The translations under genes and the position numbers were made by a program. From assembly GCA_001457715.1 (NCBI GenBank), contig CVRF01000003.1, positions 332,403 through 396,402 of the forward strand: DNA of 64,000 nucleotides, given 5' to 3'. Each line of letters begins with the position of its first letter. The stretch's first letter is position 1. The stretch is from Candidatus Providencia siddallii. Its GTDB lineage: Bacteria > Pseudomonadota > Gammaproteobacteria > Enterobacterales > Enterobacteriaceae. Below, piece by piece: positions 42,659 through 52,822 of this stretch. The notes under the pieces are model-generated. The model saw nothing but the letters and a program-made list of their open reading frames with translations, did no database searches and was not told the DNA's origin.

Positions 42659-43486
42659 TTATATAAATAGTTTATTTGAATGTAAATATTTTTTTAAAAT
42701 ATTTAAAATATCTTTAACAATATGTAAGTCACCTGCTATGAAAATATTTAAAAATATAGATTTATCATTAATAATAAAATTATTTATAATTCCACCAGCT
42801 TCACGGATAATTAAATCCCCGCATAAAAAATCACAAGTATTTAAATTTATTCCATAAAATGCATCAACACGATTTGCGGCTACATAACATAAATCTAAAG
42901 ACGTAGACCCGGTATTACGAAAATTAGCGCAATTTTTAATTATTAAATTAAGTGTTTTAATAAATAAATCTGAAAAATTTTTATTTTTAAATGGAAAATT
43001 TAAAGCAATAATTGATGTATTTAATATATGTTGTTCTGTCATACGTAAACGATAATTATTCAATTGTGCACCATGACCACGAGTAGCACTAAATAATTCA
43101 TTAGATATTGGATCATATACAACAGCAACTTCTGTATATTTTTTATTGTGTGTTATAATATTTTTAATAAGTACAGCTATAGATATAGAGAAATGTGGAA
43201 AACGTTTAATAAAATTAATACCATCACTTAATGGGTTAATTATCCATTGAATATCATTGTTTTTTCCTAAAATTTTATTACCTTTTTTTGTTATAATTGT
43301 GTGGTAAGGATAAGATTTATGAATTATTTCAATAAGAATTTTTTCAACATTATGATCTATTTTGGTAATAAAATTATTATTTTTATTTTGTATTGATGTA
43401 ATATTCTGATGAAATTCATAATTTTTAATTATATAATCTCCGGCTTTACGAACAGCTCGTGTAGCTATATTGAGTATCGGATGCAT
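42659..43486 (-). CDS. suhB: SuhB family protein, inositol-phosphatase site degraded
   Basis: Escherichia SuhB is an inositol monophosphatase that also binds NusA and takes part in the rRNA antitermination complex. This 275-residue homologue aligns end to end (MHPILNIATRAVRKAG at the start) and has a strong AGAGGTAAT ribosome site. Its metal-binding residues are altered: Escherichia E67-E68 are K67-K68, D84 is N84 and D87 is S87 (INPLSDGINF instead of IDPLDGTTNF), and WDFAAG is CDFLCG. The scaffold REAGGII is kept. Phosphatase activity is therefore unlikely, and retention points to the structural role. iscS lies nearby, as in Escherichia, with trmJ and iscR lost. Confidence 0.9.
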   Translation of the reverse strand: MHPILNIATRAVRKAGDYIIKNYEFHQNITSIQNKNNNFITKIDHNVEKILIEIIHKSYPYHTIITKKGNKILGKNNDIQWIINPLSDGINFIKRFPHFSISIAVLIKNIITHNKKYTEVAVVYDPISNELFSATRGHGAQLNNYRLRMTEQHILNTSIIALNFPFKNKNFSDLFIKTLNLIIKNCANFRNTGSTSLDLCYVAANRVDAFYGINLNTCDFLCGDLIIREAGGIINNFIINDKSIFLNIFIAGDLHIVKDILNILKKYLHSNKLFI

Positions 43487-44236
43487 ATTACCTCTAGTTT
43501 TTAATTTTGAAAATAAGATATATATTTATTATAAATAATTTTTTATAAACATATTATATTTACATATTTTAAAATAAAAAATATTGTTTATTTAACTTTA
43601 ATTAAAAATTTTTATAAAATTAAATATATTTTTAGATAAAAAATATATTAATACATTACTTATATAATAAATAAAATATATAATATTTTTTTATATTTAT
43701 ATAAATAGATTTATATTAAAATATAAAATATTTATATATTTTATATTTATTTTATATAAATTACGATGCGTTTATTTATATGAAATATAATATTAATAAA
43801 TTTAATAAAAAAGTTAAATAATAGTATAAATATACAGTTTTTTTTGTTATTAAAAATTTATTTATAAATAATAGATAAATATTAATTTTTAAATTATTAA
43901 TTTTATTAAGTATAATTTATTAGGTTTATTATGAAGTATTTAAATATTTATTTATAATAAATATATTTTAAACATAAAGTTATTTTTGAAAATATTATAT
44001 TTATTATGATTTATATCATTGATATATTTAAAATATATAGAAAAATATATAAATTTATTTAATAAATAGTTGAATTATAATAATTTAATTAATATAAATT
44101 AATATACAAAACAATAATTTTTATAAAAAATATATAACATATATTTTTTATAATTTAAATTTTTATGAAAAATTTTTTTTAAAATAAAATATAATAAACT
44201 ATCTAAAAATTAGATTAATTCTTGGAGAATTTATTA
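43487..44236. other. spacer between suhB and iscS, site of lost trmJ/iscR
   Basis: No gene is seen. In Escherichia trmJ and iscR occupy this interval. No readable remnant remains. The iscS ribosome site TTGGAGAA is at its end. Confidence 0.5.
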
Positions 44237-45379
44237 ATGAAATTACCTATTTATTTTGATTATTCAGCAACTACTCCTGTAGATTTTCGTGTTGTTAAAG
44301 AAATGATGAAATATTTAACGATAGATGGGATTTATGGAAATCCTGCTTCTCGTTCTCATAAATTTGGATGGCAAGCTGAAGAAGCTGTAGAAATTGCACG
44401 TAATCAAATAGCAGAATTGATAAATGCAGATCCATGTGAGATAATATTTACTTCAGGTGCAACTGAATCTGATAATTTAGCAATTAAAGGTGCTGCTAAA
44501 TTCTATCAAAATAAAGGTAAACATATTATTACTAGTAAAACTGAACATAAAGCAGTTTTAGACAGTTGTAAACAATTAGAAAATGAAGGGTTTGAAATTA
44601 CTTATTTATTACCTCAATATAATGGAATTATTCCAATAAAATATTTTGAAAATGCTATTCGTAAAGACACAATTTTAATATCAATTATGCATGTAAATAA
44701 TGAAATTGGTATTATTCAAAAAATAGATAAAATCGGTGAGTTATGTAGTAGTAACGGAATAATTTTTCATGTTGATGCCACACAAAGTGTTGGTAAAATA
44801 CCTATTGATCTTAATAAATTAAAAGTTGATTTAATGTCATTTTCAGCACATAAACTTTATGGCCCTATGGGGATAGGTGCTTTATTTATTCGACGCAACA
44901 AACCATATGTTAATATTTATGCACAACAACATGGTGGTGGACATGAACAAGGCATTCGTTCAGGTACATTACCAGTTCATCAAATTGTAGGTATGGGTGA
45001 AGCTTATCGTATAGCAAAAAATGAAATGGTACAAGAATCTAGATATTTAAAATATTTATCTATGCGATTATGGAACGGTATTAAAGATATAAAAGAAATT
45101 TCTTTAAATAGCGATTTGGATAATTCAGCACCACATATTTTAAATATAAGTTTTGATTGTATTGATGGTGAATTGCTTTTGGTTTTATTAAAAGATATAG
45201 CTGTTTCTTCTGGTTCAGCATGCAATTCTATATCTACAAAACCATCTTATGTATTAACTGCGTTAGGAGTAAATAACGAATTAGCGCATAGTTCAATTCG
45301 TTTTTCTTTAGGTCGTTTTAATACAAAAAATGAAATTGATTATACAATAAAATTGATTAACAATATTTATTGTAAATAA
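44237..45379 (+). CDS. iscS: cysteine desulfurase IscS, short C-terminus
   Basis: IscS takes sulfur from cysteine for Fe-S clusters and tRNA thiolation. ATG 44237 is chosen: [16 protein letters not shown] matches the family and GGAGAAT is its ribosome site, so an in-frame TTG at 44222 belongs to that site. The 380-residue protein keeps the PLP lysine ([10 protein letters not shown], near 206) and the catalytic Cys in SSGSACNS (near 328). It ends after [13 protein letters not shown], about 24 residues before the Escherichia end; that tail contacts the scaffold IscU. iscU, iscA, hscB, hscA and fdx do not follow; fabB does. tRNA thiolation may be its main remaining role here. Confidence 0.95.
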   Translation: MKLPIYFDYSATTPVDFRVVKEMMKYLTIDGIYGNPASRSHKFGWQAEEAVEIARNQIAELINADPCEIIFTSGATESDNLAIKGAAKFYQNKGKHIITSKTEHKAVLDSCKQLENEGFEITYLLPQYNGIIPIKYFENAIRKDTILISIMHVNNEIGIIQKIDKIGELCSSNGIIFHVDATQSVGKIPIDLNKLKVDLMSFSAHKLYGPMGIGALFIRRNKPYVNIYAQQHGGGHEQGIRSGTLPVHQIVGMGEAYRIAKNEMVQESRYLKYLSMRLWNGIKDIKEISLNSDLDNSAPHILNISFDCIDGELLLVLLKDIAVSSGSACNSISTKPSYVLTALGVNNELAHSSIRFSLGRFNTKNEIDYTIKLINNIYCK

Positions 45380-45490
45380 AATTTATTTAATAATTAATTT
45401 AAGGTTTTTAAAAATTAAATTTAATTATTTTTAATTATATGTAAATTATATAAATTATTATTTAATTTAATAATTATTATTTTTTATAAT

Positions 45491-45517
45491 AAAAAAACGA
45501 GAACCTAAGTCCCCGCT
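45491..45517 (-). terminator. G/C-containing intrinsic terminator of fabB
   Basis: On the minus strand AGCGGGGAC pairs with GTTCTCGTT (two G:U pairs plus one at the base) around TTAG, followed by a run of T. It lies 22 bases after the fabB stop. It is the only terminator in the window with a G/C-rich stem. Confidence 0.75.
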
Positions 45518-45538
45518 ATTTTATTAAGTTTTAATGAA

Positions 45539-46756
45539 TTATGTTTTATATTTTTTAATTATTAATGTTGCATTTGTGCCACCAAATCCAAAACTATTTG
45601 ACATAATTGTATTTAATGTTTTTTTTATTGGTTTTGTTATAATATTTAAACCTATTGCTTTTTTATCTAAATTTTCAATATTTATACTTGGGGCTATAAA
45701 ATTATATTCTAACATTAATAAGCTATATATTATTTCATGAACACCAGCTGCTCCTAAAGAATGGCCACTCATTGATTTAGTTGAAGATATAGCAGGAGTT
45801 TTATTATTAAAAATTTTTTTAATAGCTTCAAGTTCTTTTATGTCACCAATTTGTGTTGAGGTACCATGAGTATTTATATAATCGATATTAGTTTTTAAAT
45901 TTTTCATGGCTATTTGCATACAACGAACAGCTCCTTCACCAGATGGTGCTACCATATTTACACCATCAGATGTTGCACCATAACCAATTATTTCTGCATA
46001 TATATGAGCGTTACGTGCTAACGCATGTTTTAATTCTTCAACAACTACGATACCTCCACCACCAGCTATAACAAAACCATCACGTTTTTGATCATAAGTT
46101 CTTGATGCTTTTTCTGGTTTTTCATTATATTTTGTTGATAAAGCTCCCATTGCATCAAATTCACATGTCATTTCCCAGCTTAATTCTTCTCCACCACCAG
46201 CGAATACTATATCTTGTTTATTTAGTTGAATAATTTCAACTGCATGACCAATACAATGAGCTGATGTTGCACATGCTGAACTTATTGAATAATTTATTCC
46301 TTTAATCTTAAATGGTGTAGCTAAACATGCAGAAATACCTGATGCCATAGCTCGTGTTACCATATAAGGTCCGACACCTCTTAATCCTTTACATCGCATG
46401 CCGTCAGATCCACGAACTTGATTACGAGGTGAACCACCTCCTGATCCTACAACAATTCCAGTACGTAAGTTAGAAACTTGATTAGTTGTTAATTTTGAAT
46501 CTATAATAGCTTGTTCCATTGATAAATATGAGTATGCTGAACAGTCACTCATAAAACGATAAATTTTACGATCAATTAATTTTGTTAACTCTAAATTTTT
46601 TATATTACCCCAAACATGGCTGCGTAGCCCTGCTTTTTTAAATTCTTCTGAAAAAGTTATTCCTGAAATTCCTTTTTTTAATGAAGATAATACTTCATTT
46701 TTACTATTACCAAGACTAGATATGATGCCTAATCCAGTGATTACTGCACGCTTCAT
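45539..46756 (-). CDS. fabB: 3-oxoacyl-[acyl-carrier-protein] synthase I
   Basis: FabB elongates fatty acids and is needed for the unsaturated branch in enterobacteria. The 405-residue product matches Escherichia (406). The catalytic triad is seen in [10 protein letters not shown] (Cys near 163), [11 protein letters not shown] (His) and [12 protein letters not shown] (His). A strong GAGGTAA ribosome site precedes the ATG. The upstream leader is unusually G/C-rich and holds an operator-like palindrome (46829-46843). The order fabB-aroC-prmB is ancestral, with mnmC, yfcA and mepA deleted. Confidence 0.97.
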   Translation of the reverse strand: MKRAVITGLGIISSLGNSKNEVLSSLKKGISGITFSEEFKKAGLRSHVWGNIKNLELTKLIDRKIYRFMSDCSAYSYLSMEQAIIDSKLTTNQVSNLRTGIVVGSGGGSPRNQVRGSDGMRCKGLRGVGPYMVTRAMASGISACLATPFKIKGINYSISSACATSAHCIGHAVEIIQLNKQDIVFAGGGEELSWEMTCEFDAMGALSTKYNEKPEKASRTYDQKRDGFVIAGGGGIVVVEELKHALARNAHIYAEIIGYGATSDGVNMVAPSGEGAVRCMQIAMKNLKTNIDYINTHGTSTQIGDIKELEAIKKIFNNKTPAISSTKSMSGHSLGAAGVHEIIYSLLMLEYNFIAPSINIENLDKKAIGLNIITKPIKKTLNTIMSNSFGFGGTNATLIIKKYKT

Positions 46757-46828
46757 TTGTTACCTCATATTTATAAATTATTATGATTGCGTGATTACAA
46801 GGCATCACTTTAGCCTACACTCGTAAGC

Positions 46829-46868
46829 TGAACAAGTTGTTCATATTAAAATTGTATTTTATTTGCAA
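46829..46868 (-). promoter_or_regulatory. fabB promoter with operator-like palindrome
   Basis: On the minus strand TTGCAA (46863-46868) and TATGAA (46840-46845) are 17 bases apart. TGAACAA-G-TTGTTCA (46829-46843) overlaps the -10 hexamer. In Escherichia fabB is regulated by FabR and FadR; this palindrome could be such an operator, but the regulator is not identified here. Confidence 0.4.
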
Positions 46869-47129
46869 TAAAAGATATATAAAATTATTTTAATCTGCTA
46901 ATTAAAATGAATATAAATATATGTAAAATTAAAATTAATTGTTTATTATTAATATAATATATATAATGGTATATTATATATTTTGTTATAAATATAAATT
47001 TTAATTATATAATTTTGTTTTTATAAGAATATTTATTTGTTTTTTTTTTAAAAAATTATTTAAATATTAATTTTAATAATATTAAAATACAATTTTAATT
47101 TAAAATTTATAATTTATATTTAATGGATT

Positions 47130-47218
47130 ATAATTATACAATTAAATAACTTATATACTAATATATATATATATATATATATATTATTAGTATATAAGTT
47201 ATTTAATTGTATAATTAT
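47130..47218 (-). terminator. 34-bp perfect hairpin with (AT)12 core after aroC
   Basis: Arms 47130-47163 and 47185-47218 are exact reverse complements. The loop and part of the left arm are an (AT)12 dinucleotide repeat (47161-47184). It starts 135 bases after the aroC stop and is the longest perfect stem in the window. A terminator function is inferred. Confidence 0.5.
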
Positions 47219-47352
47219 TGGTAATTAATAATTATTAGTTAATTTTTATTTAAATGAAATTTTGTATGTATAAGTAATTGTTATTTTGTGAAAACTTTAT
47301 ACATGAAAAAACATTTTAATTTTATTAAATTTTTAATTTTAAATTTTGTTTA

Positions 47353-48441
47353 TTATTTTAAAGAAATTAAATTTGTGGTTATATCACCACATTGAGCTCG
47401 ATATCGCATACAATGATCCATTAATACAATAGCTACCATTGCTTCTGCAATTGGCACAGAACGAATACCAGCACAAGTATCATGTCTTCCCTTAGTTATT
47501 ATTTCTATTTCTTCTCCATTATTGTTTATTGTTCTAATAGGTACACCTATACTAGAAGTTGCTTTTATAGCAATGTGTAAAATAATTTGTTGTCCACTAC
47601 TAATACCACCTAAGATTCCACCTGAATGATTAGAAGTAAAACCTTTTCTTGTTAATTCATCACGACTTTTACTACCTTTTAAATTAATTACATTAAAACC
47701 ATCACCAATTTCAACACCTTTTACTGCATTAATACTCATAAGAGCATGAGCTAAATCTGCATCCAAACGATCAAATACTGGTTCACCAATGCCTGTTGGT
47801 GGATAATTAACTATTATAGTAACTTTTGCGCCAATTGAATCACTTTCTTTTTTTAAATCAAAAAGTAATTTATTTAATAAATTTATTTTATTTGGATCAG
47901 GACAAAAAAATGGATTTTTTTCAACTATATCTAAATCTTTTATTTCACACTTTATATTTCCTATTTGTGTTATACAACCATGAATTTTAACACCTAATTT
48001 TTCTCTTAAATATTTTTTAGCTATTGCTCCAGCTGAAACACGCATTACTGTCTCACGAGCTGATGATCTTCCGCCACCGCGATAATCACGTATTCCATAT
48101 TTTTGTTCATATGTATAATCTGCATGTCCAGGTCGAAAAATATTTTTTATATTATCATAATCTTGTGGTCGATGATTTGTATTTTTAATTATTAACCCAA
48201 TACTTGTACCTGTAGTTACACCATTAAATACACCAGAAAGAATTTTTATTTGATCAAGTTCTTTGCGGGATGTTACAAAATCAGAATTTCCTGGACGACG
48301 TCTATTTAACTCTTTTTGTAAATCAGATTCAGTGATAGATAAACCTGGTGGAATGCCATCTATTATACAACCTAATGCTTTTCCATGAGATTCACCAAAT
48401 GTTGTTAAACGAAAACATTGTCCGATTGAATTTCCAGCCAT
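47353..48441 (-). CDS. aroC: chorismate synthase
   Basis: AroC makes chorismate from EPSP with reduced FMN, the last common step to aromatic amino acids, folate and ubiquinone. The 362-residue product is full length (Escherichia 361). The signatures [47 protein letters not shown] and the C-terminal [18 protein letters not shown] are intact. It lies 104 bases after prmB on the same strand, the ancestral prmB-aroC pair, with an 11-bp A/T hairpin (48463-48487) between them. Confidence 0.97.
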   Translation of the reverse strand: MAGNSIGQCFRLTTFGESHGKALGCIIDGIPPGLSITESDLQKELNRRRPGNSDFVTSRKELDQIKILSGVFNGVTTGTSIGLIIKNTNHRPQDYDNIKNIFRPGHADYTYEQKYGIRDYRGGGRSSARETVMRVSAGAIAKKYLREKLGVKIHGCITQIGNIKCEIKDLDIVEKNPFFCPDPNKINLLNKLLFDLKKESDSIGAKVTIIVNYPPTGIGEPVFDRLDADLAHALMSINAVKGVEIGDGFNVINLKGSKSRDELTRKGFTSNHSGGILGGISSGQQIILHIAIKATSSIGVPIRTINNNGEEIEIITKGRHDTCAGIRSVPIAEAMVAIVLMDHCMRYRAQCGDITTNLISLK

Positions 48442-48545
48442 TATTTATTATTTTAGTTGAATATTTTATTATTTATAATAATAAAATAATTTATTAATTA
48501 AAATTAATATTTTTTTAAAAAAAAATTGTATATTTTTTTAAAAAA

Positions 48546-49481
48546 TTAATCAATATATGAATTAAAATAATTATGATATTTGATAAGTTGTTGTTGAGTT
48601 AAAGTGAAAATACCATTTCCTCCATTTTTAATATTTAACCATCTAAATGGTATTTCTGGGTAATTCTTAATTAAATATGTCATCGTGTCACCTACTTCAC
48701 ATATCAAAATGCCATTATTTGTTAAAAAATTAGATGCATTAGCTAGAATTCGATTAACTAATTTTAAACCGTTACATTCGGTGACTAAAGCTATTTTTGG
48801 CTCTATATGAAATTCTTTTGGTAATCTTTCTATATTTTCTATATTAACATATGGTGGATTAGTAATAATAAGATTATATTTTATTTCAGGTATGTTTTTA
48901 AATAAATCAGATTGTATAGGAACGATTAAATGGTCTAAATTATGGTTAATTATATTTTTTTCAGCAACATTTAATGCATCAAATGATATATCAACAGCAT
49001 CTATTAATTCTGTTTCTGGAAATTTATGTCCACATGATATAGCGATACATCCACTTCCAGTGCATAAATCTAAGATACTTTTTGGTTTATAATCTATTAT
49101 ACCTATAAAATAATTGTTTATTAGTTCTTTAATAGGTGAACGAGGAATTAAAACACGTTCATCTACATAAAATTCATAACCACAAAACCATGATCGATTG
49201 GTAAGATAAGCTGATGGAATATGTTCTTTAATACGACGTAACACAAGTTTAATTATATGTCGCCGTTCTGTTATTGTAATTCTGGACGTTAGAAGTTTTT
49301 CAGGAATATCTATTGGTAAACAAAGACTTGTTAATACTAATTGCACTGCTTCATCCCAAGCATTATCAGCGCCGTGTCCGTAATATATATCAGATGTATT
49401 AAATTTACTAAATGTCCAACGTAAAATATCTTTTATAGTATGTAAATCTTTTATTGTTTCAGTTAATTTTTTTTTGTTCAT
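48546..49481 (-). CDS. prmB: ribosomal protein L3 glutamine methyltransferase
   Basis: PrmB methylates a glutamine in ribosomal protein L3. The 311-residue product aligns with Escherichia PrmB (310), with the SAM-binding ILDLCTGSGCIAI and the catalytic NPPY motif in LIITNPPYVN, which positions the target glutamine. FDYRSP-type sequence DERVLIPRSPI supports PrmB over PrmC. Its ATG overlaps the valS TGA as ATGA, suggesting coupling. valS and prmB are not neighbours in Escherichia, so this junction arose by rearrangement or deletion. Confidence 0.93.
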   Translation of the reverse strand: MNKKKLTETIKDLHTIKDILRWTFSKFNTSDIYYGHGADNAWDEAVQLVLTSLCLPIDIPEKLLTSRITITERRHIIKLVLRRIKEHIPSAYLTNRSWFCGYEFYVDERVLIPRSPIKELINNYFIGIIDYKPKSILDLCTGSGCIAISCGHKFPETELIDAVDISFDALNVAEKNIINHNLDHLIVPIQSDLFKNIPEIKYNLIITNPPYVNIENIERLPKEFHIEPKIALVTECNGLKLVNRILANASNFLTNNGILICEVGDTMTYLIKNYPEIPFRWLNIKNGGNGIFTLTQQQLIKYHNYFNSYID

Positions 49482-52378
49482 AAATCAAAAGAATATAACT
49501 CTGTTTTTTGATTTTCAATTTTAATTTTAGATTCAATTTTTGATTTTAAATGTTTACGTTCTTTTTCAACTAAATCTAAAGGGGCTTTAGATAAAAAATC
49601 TTTATTTGATAGTTTAATTTTAATTAATTCAATTTCTTTTTTAAGTTTAAATAATATTTTATCAAGTCTATTTAATTCTATTTCTATATTAATATTGTTT
49701 ATTGATATTGGAAATAGCAATTCTGCATTACTAATTAATTTAACTATAGAGACAGGATATTTTTCATTTTTTTGTAAAAAACTTATATTTTTTAAATTAC
49801 CTGTATATAAAATAATATTTTCATTATTGGTAATAAGATTACTTTTATTTTCAGATGCATTTCGAACTATTACATGTAGCAATTTATTTGGTTTAATATT
49901 CATTTCTGCCCGAATATTACGTATAGCAGTAATAACTTCTTTAATCCACTCTAAATCTTTTATAGCTTGATCATTAGTTTTTGTTTTATCAAATTTAGGA
50001 AATGTTTGTAGCATTATTGTATCAGTATTAATATTTTTAACAATTTTAATATTTTGCCAAATATTTTCTGTAATAAATGGGATAATAGGATGACATAGAC
50101 GTAAAAGTTGCTCTAATATACTAATTAATGTATAACGAGTTAAGTATGCTTGTGTGTCATTTTTTTGATGGATTATAGGTTTAGATATAGTGATGTACCA
50201 ATCGCAAAATTCATTCCATGTAAAATTATAAAGAATATTAGCAGCAATATCGTATCGATATGTATCGATAGCATTACGAAAATTTTTAACAGTTTCATTG
50301 AAAAGTGCTTTAATCCAATTATCAGCTAATAAAATATTTCTTTTTTCATCGGTTTTAATATTATTTTCATTCGTATAGTTCATTAAAACAAACCTACTTG
50401 CATTCCATAATTTATTACAAAAGTTTCGATATCCTGATAAACGATTCATATCTAAGTTTATATCGCGTCCTTTTGAAGCTAACGATGTTAATGTAAATCT
50501 TAAAGCATCAGCTCCGTGTGGTTCAATCCCATTTGGGAATTCTTTTTTTGTATTTTTTATAATTTTTTTAAAAAATTTTGGATTTGATATATTATTAGTA
50601 CGTTTTTTAATTAAATCTTCTAATGAAATTCCATCAATTATATCTATTGGATCAACAACATTACCTTTAGATTTTGACATTTTTTGTCCTTCTTTATCAC
50701 GAACAAGACCTGTCATATAAATAATTTTAAATGGAATTTGAGATTCGTTTTTTTTATTTTTTATGAAATACATAGTTAACATTATCATACGAGCTATCCA
50801 GAAGAAGATAATATCAAATCCACTAATTAATAAATTTGTTGGATGAAATGTTTTTAATTCATATGTATTTTCAGGCCATCCTAAACTTAAAAAAGTCCAA
50901 AGACCTGATGAAAACCATGTATCTAATACATCGTTGTCCTGGTGTAATATGATATCTTTATTTAAATTATTATCATAACGTACTTTAGACTCGTTATAAT
51001 TAACGTAAATATTACCTTTTTCATCATACCAAGCAGGGATGCGGTGACCCCACCATAATTGACGAGAAATACACCAATCCTGAATGTTATTCATCCAAGA
51101 GAAATACATATTTTTATATTGATATGAAACGAATTTAATTTTACCATCTTTAACTGCTTCAATTGCTTTTTGTGCTAAAATATCTGAACGTAAATACCAT
51201 TGATCGGTTAATATCGGTTCAATAATAGAACCACTACGATCATTATAAGAAATAATAGTTTCATGTGATTTTACATCAACAACTGCTCCAATATATTTAA
51301 GTTCATCTATAATTTTTTTACGGGCATTAAATCGTTCTATTCCATGATATTTTTTTGGAATTTTACAATCATAAGATCTTAGTTCTTTTCCATTAAAATT
51401 AAAAACTTTTGCTTCTTTAGCTATGTTACAATTTAAATCCATAATATTAATTATTGCTAATTTCTGTCTTTTTCCTACTTTATAATCATCGAAATCATGT
51501 GCAGGTGTAATTTTTACACAGCCAGTGTTCTTATTAATATCAGCATATTCGTCACCAACAATTGGTACGCGACGATTAACTATTGGTAAAATAATTTCTT
51601 TTCCAATTAAATTTTTATAACGTAAATCATTAGGATTAACAGCAACACCTGAATCTCCTAATATAGTTTCTGGTCGAGTTGTTGCAATTACTAAATAGTT
51701 TTTACCATTTAATGTTTTTACACCATCAGCTAACATATAACGTAAATACCATATATAACCTATTGTTTTTTTATTTTCAACTTCTAAGTCTGAAATTGCT
51801 GTGTGAAGATATGGATCCCAATTTACTAAACGTTTTCCACGATAAATTAAATTTTCATTATACAATCTAATAAAAGCTTCTTTAACAGCTTTTGATGCAG
51901 CTTCATCCATTGTAAAGCGTTCTCTTTCCCAATCTATTGAATTACCTAATCTACGCATTTGTTGAGAAATAATGTTATTAGATTCTAATTTCCATTTCCA
52001 TATTTTATCGATATAGTCTTGACGTGTATAATTATTTCGCGTTTTTTTTTCTTCAAACATAATTTTACGTTCAATCATCACTTGTGTTGCTATTCCAGCA
52101 TGATCTGTTCCTGTTTGCCATAACGTATTTTTCCCTTGCATACGTTGATAACGTATATTTATATCCATAATAGTTTGTTGAAAAGCGTGACCTATATGCA
52201 AACTACCAGTTATGTTTGGTGGTGGTGTAACTATGCAAAAACTGTCTTGATTAAGATTTTTATTAGGTTTAAAAAAACCATTTTTTTCCCAGAAAGAATA
52301 TATATTATTTTCAAATAATGTGTTATATTTCTCCATGAGAGATAGTTTATTTAATATATTTTTTGATTTTTTATTCAT
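49478..52378 (-). CDS. valS: valyl-tRNA synthetase
   Basis: ValS charges tRNA-Val and edits threonine. The 966-residue product has the HIGH motif in GSLHIGHAFQ, the editing-domain ATTRPET, the DWCISRQLWWGHRIPAWY stretch and QKMSKSKGN. A C-terminal coiled-coil tRNA-binding segment is present. The ATG at 52378 lies 6 bases after the holC stop; a second ATG at 52336 (MEKYNTLF) aligns better with the Escherichia start, and neither has a good ribosome site. holC-valS order is ancestral. Confidence 0.96.
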   Translation of the reverse strand: MNKKSKNILNKLSLMEKYNTLFENNIYSFWEKNGFFKPNKNLNQDSFCIVTPPPNITGSLHIGHAFQQTIMDINIRYQRMQGKNTLWQTGTDHAGIATQVMIERKIMFEEKKTRNNYTRQDYIDKIWKWKLESNNIISQQMRRLGNSIDWERERFTMDEAASKAVKEAFIRLYNENLIYRGKRLVNWDPYLHTAISDLEVENKKTIGYIWYLRYMLADGVKTLNGKNYLVIATTRPETILGDSGVAVNPNDLRYKNLIGKEIILPIVNRRVPIVGDEYADINKNTGCVKITPAHDFDDYKVGKRQKLAIINIMDLNCNIAKEAKVFNFNGKELRSYDCKIPKKYHGIERFNARKKIIDELKYIGAVVDVKSHETIISYNDRSGSIIEPILTDQWYLRSDILAQKAIEAVKDGKIKFVSYQYKNMYFSWMNNIQDWCISRQLWWGHRIPAWYDEKGNIYVNYNESKVRYDNNLNKDIILHQDNDVLDTWFSSGLWTFLSLGWPENTYELKTFHPTNLLISGFDIIFFWIARMIMLTMYFIKNKKNESQIPFKIIYMTGLVRDKEGQKMSKSKGNVVDPIDIIDGISLEDLIKKRTNNISNPKFFKKIIKNTKKEFPNGIEPHGADALRFTLTSLASKGRDINLDMNRLSGYRNFCNKLWNASRFVLMNYTNENNIKTDEKRNILLADNWIKALFNETVKNFRNAIDTYRYDIAANILYNFTWNEFCDWYITISKPIIHQKNDTQAYLTRYTLISILEQLLRLCHPIIPFITENIWQNIKIVKNINTDTIMLQTFPKFDKTKTNDQAIKDLEWIKEVITAIRNIRAEMNIKPNKLLHVIVRNASENKSNLITNNENIILYTGNLKNISFLQKNEKYPVSIVKLISNAELLFPISINNINIEIELNRLDKILFKLKKEIELIKIKLSNKDFLSKAPLDLVEKERKHLKSKIESKIKIENQKTELYSFDL

Positions 52379-52384
52379 TATGAG

Positions 52385-52822
52385 TTAATATTGCAGTACA
52401 GTTAAATTAAATCCAGCTTTGCGGTAAAATAAAAAACGTTCACGTGCTAATTTTTTTAAATTATTGTTAATAGGTACAAAGTCTATTATTTCATGAAAAG
52501 ATGTTATAGAATCTAGATATTTGTTTTGTAAATTTATTAACATATCTCTTTGTGTATTACTTTTTTTTTCTGGCCAACAAATTTCGATTGGTATTTTATT
52601 ACAATATTTTTCACTGGATAAATTGTGAGGTATAAAACGATTAGGATACAGTTTCCAAAGAAACTCATCAATTTTTTTTGCTTGTTGTTCTGTATCACAA
52701 GCAATAAGAATTCTTTTTTTATTCCATAATTGTATAGATAATTTACATGTAAGTAATTCATGTTCATTTATTTTTTTATTTAAAATAGTCTCTTTTAATA
52801 AATAAAAGATCCCTTTTTTCAT
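52385..52822 (-). CDS. holC: DNA polymerase III chi subunit
   Basis: Chi links the clamp loader to single-strand-binding protein during replication. The 145-residue product is close to Escherichia HolC (147), with the conserved N-terminus leading to LACKLSIQLWNKKRILIACD-like sequence and the C-terminal FYRKAGFNLTVLQY. It heads holC-valS; pepA, which precedes it in relatives, has been lost from the spacer before lptF. Keeping this accessory subunit in a small genome is common but not universal. Confidence 0.92.
   Translation of the reverse strand: MKKGIFYLLKETILNKKINEHELLTCKLSIQLWNKKRILIACDTEQQAKKIDEFLWKLYPNRFIPHNLSSEKYCNKIPIEICWPEKKSNTQRDMLINLQNKYLDSITSFHEIIDFVPINNNLKKLARERFLFYRKAGFNLTVLQY

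Larger units (their letters stand above)
46757..47352. other. spacer between aroC and fabB
   Basis: No gene is seen. It holds the fabB leader and promoter (about 46760-46870) and the long hairpin after aroC (47130-47218). Confidence 0.55.
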
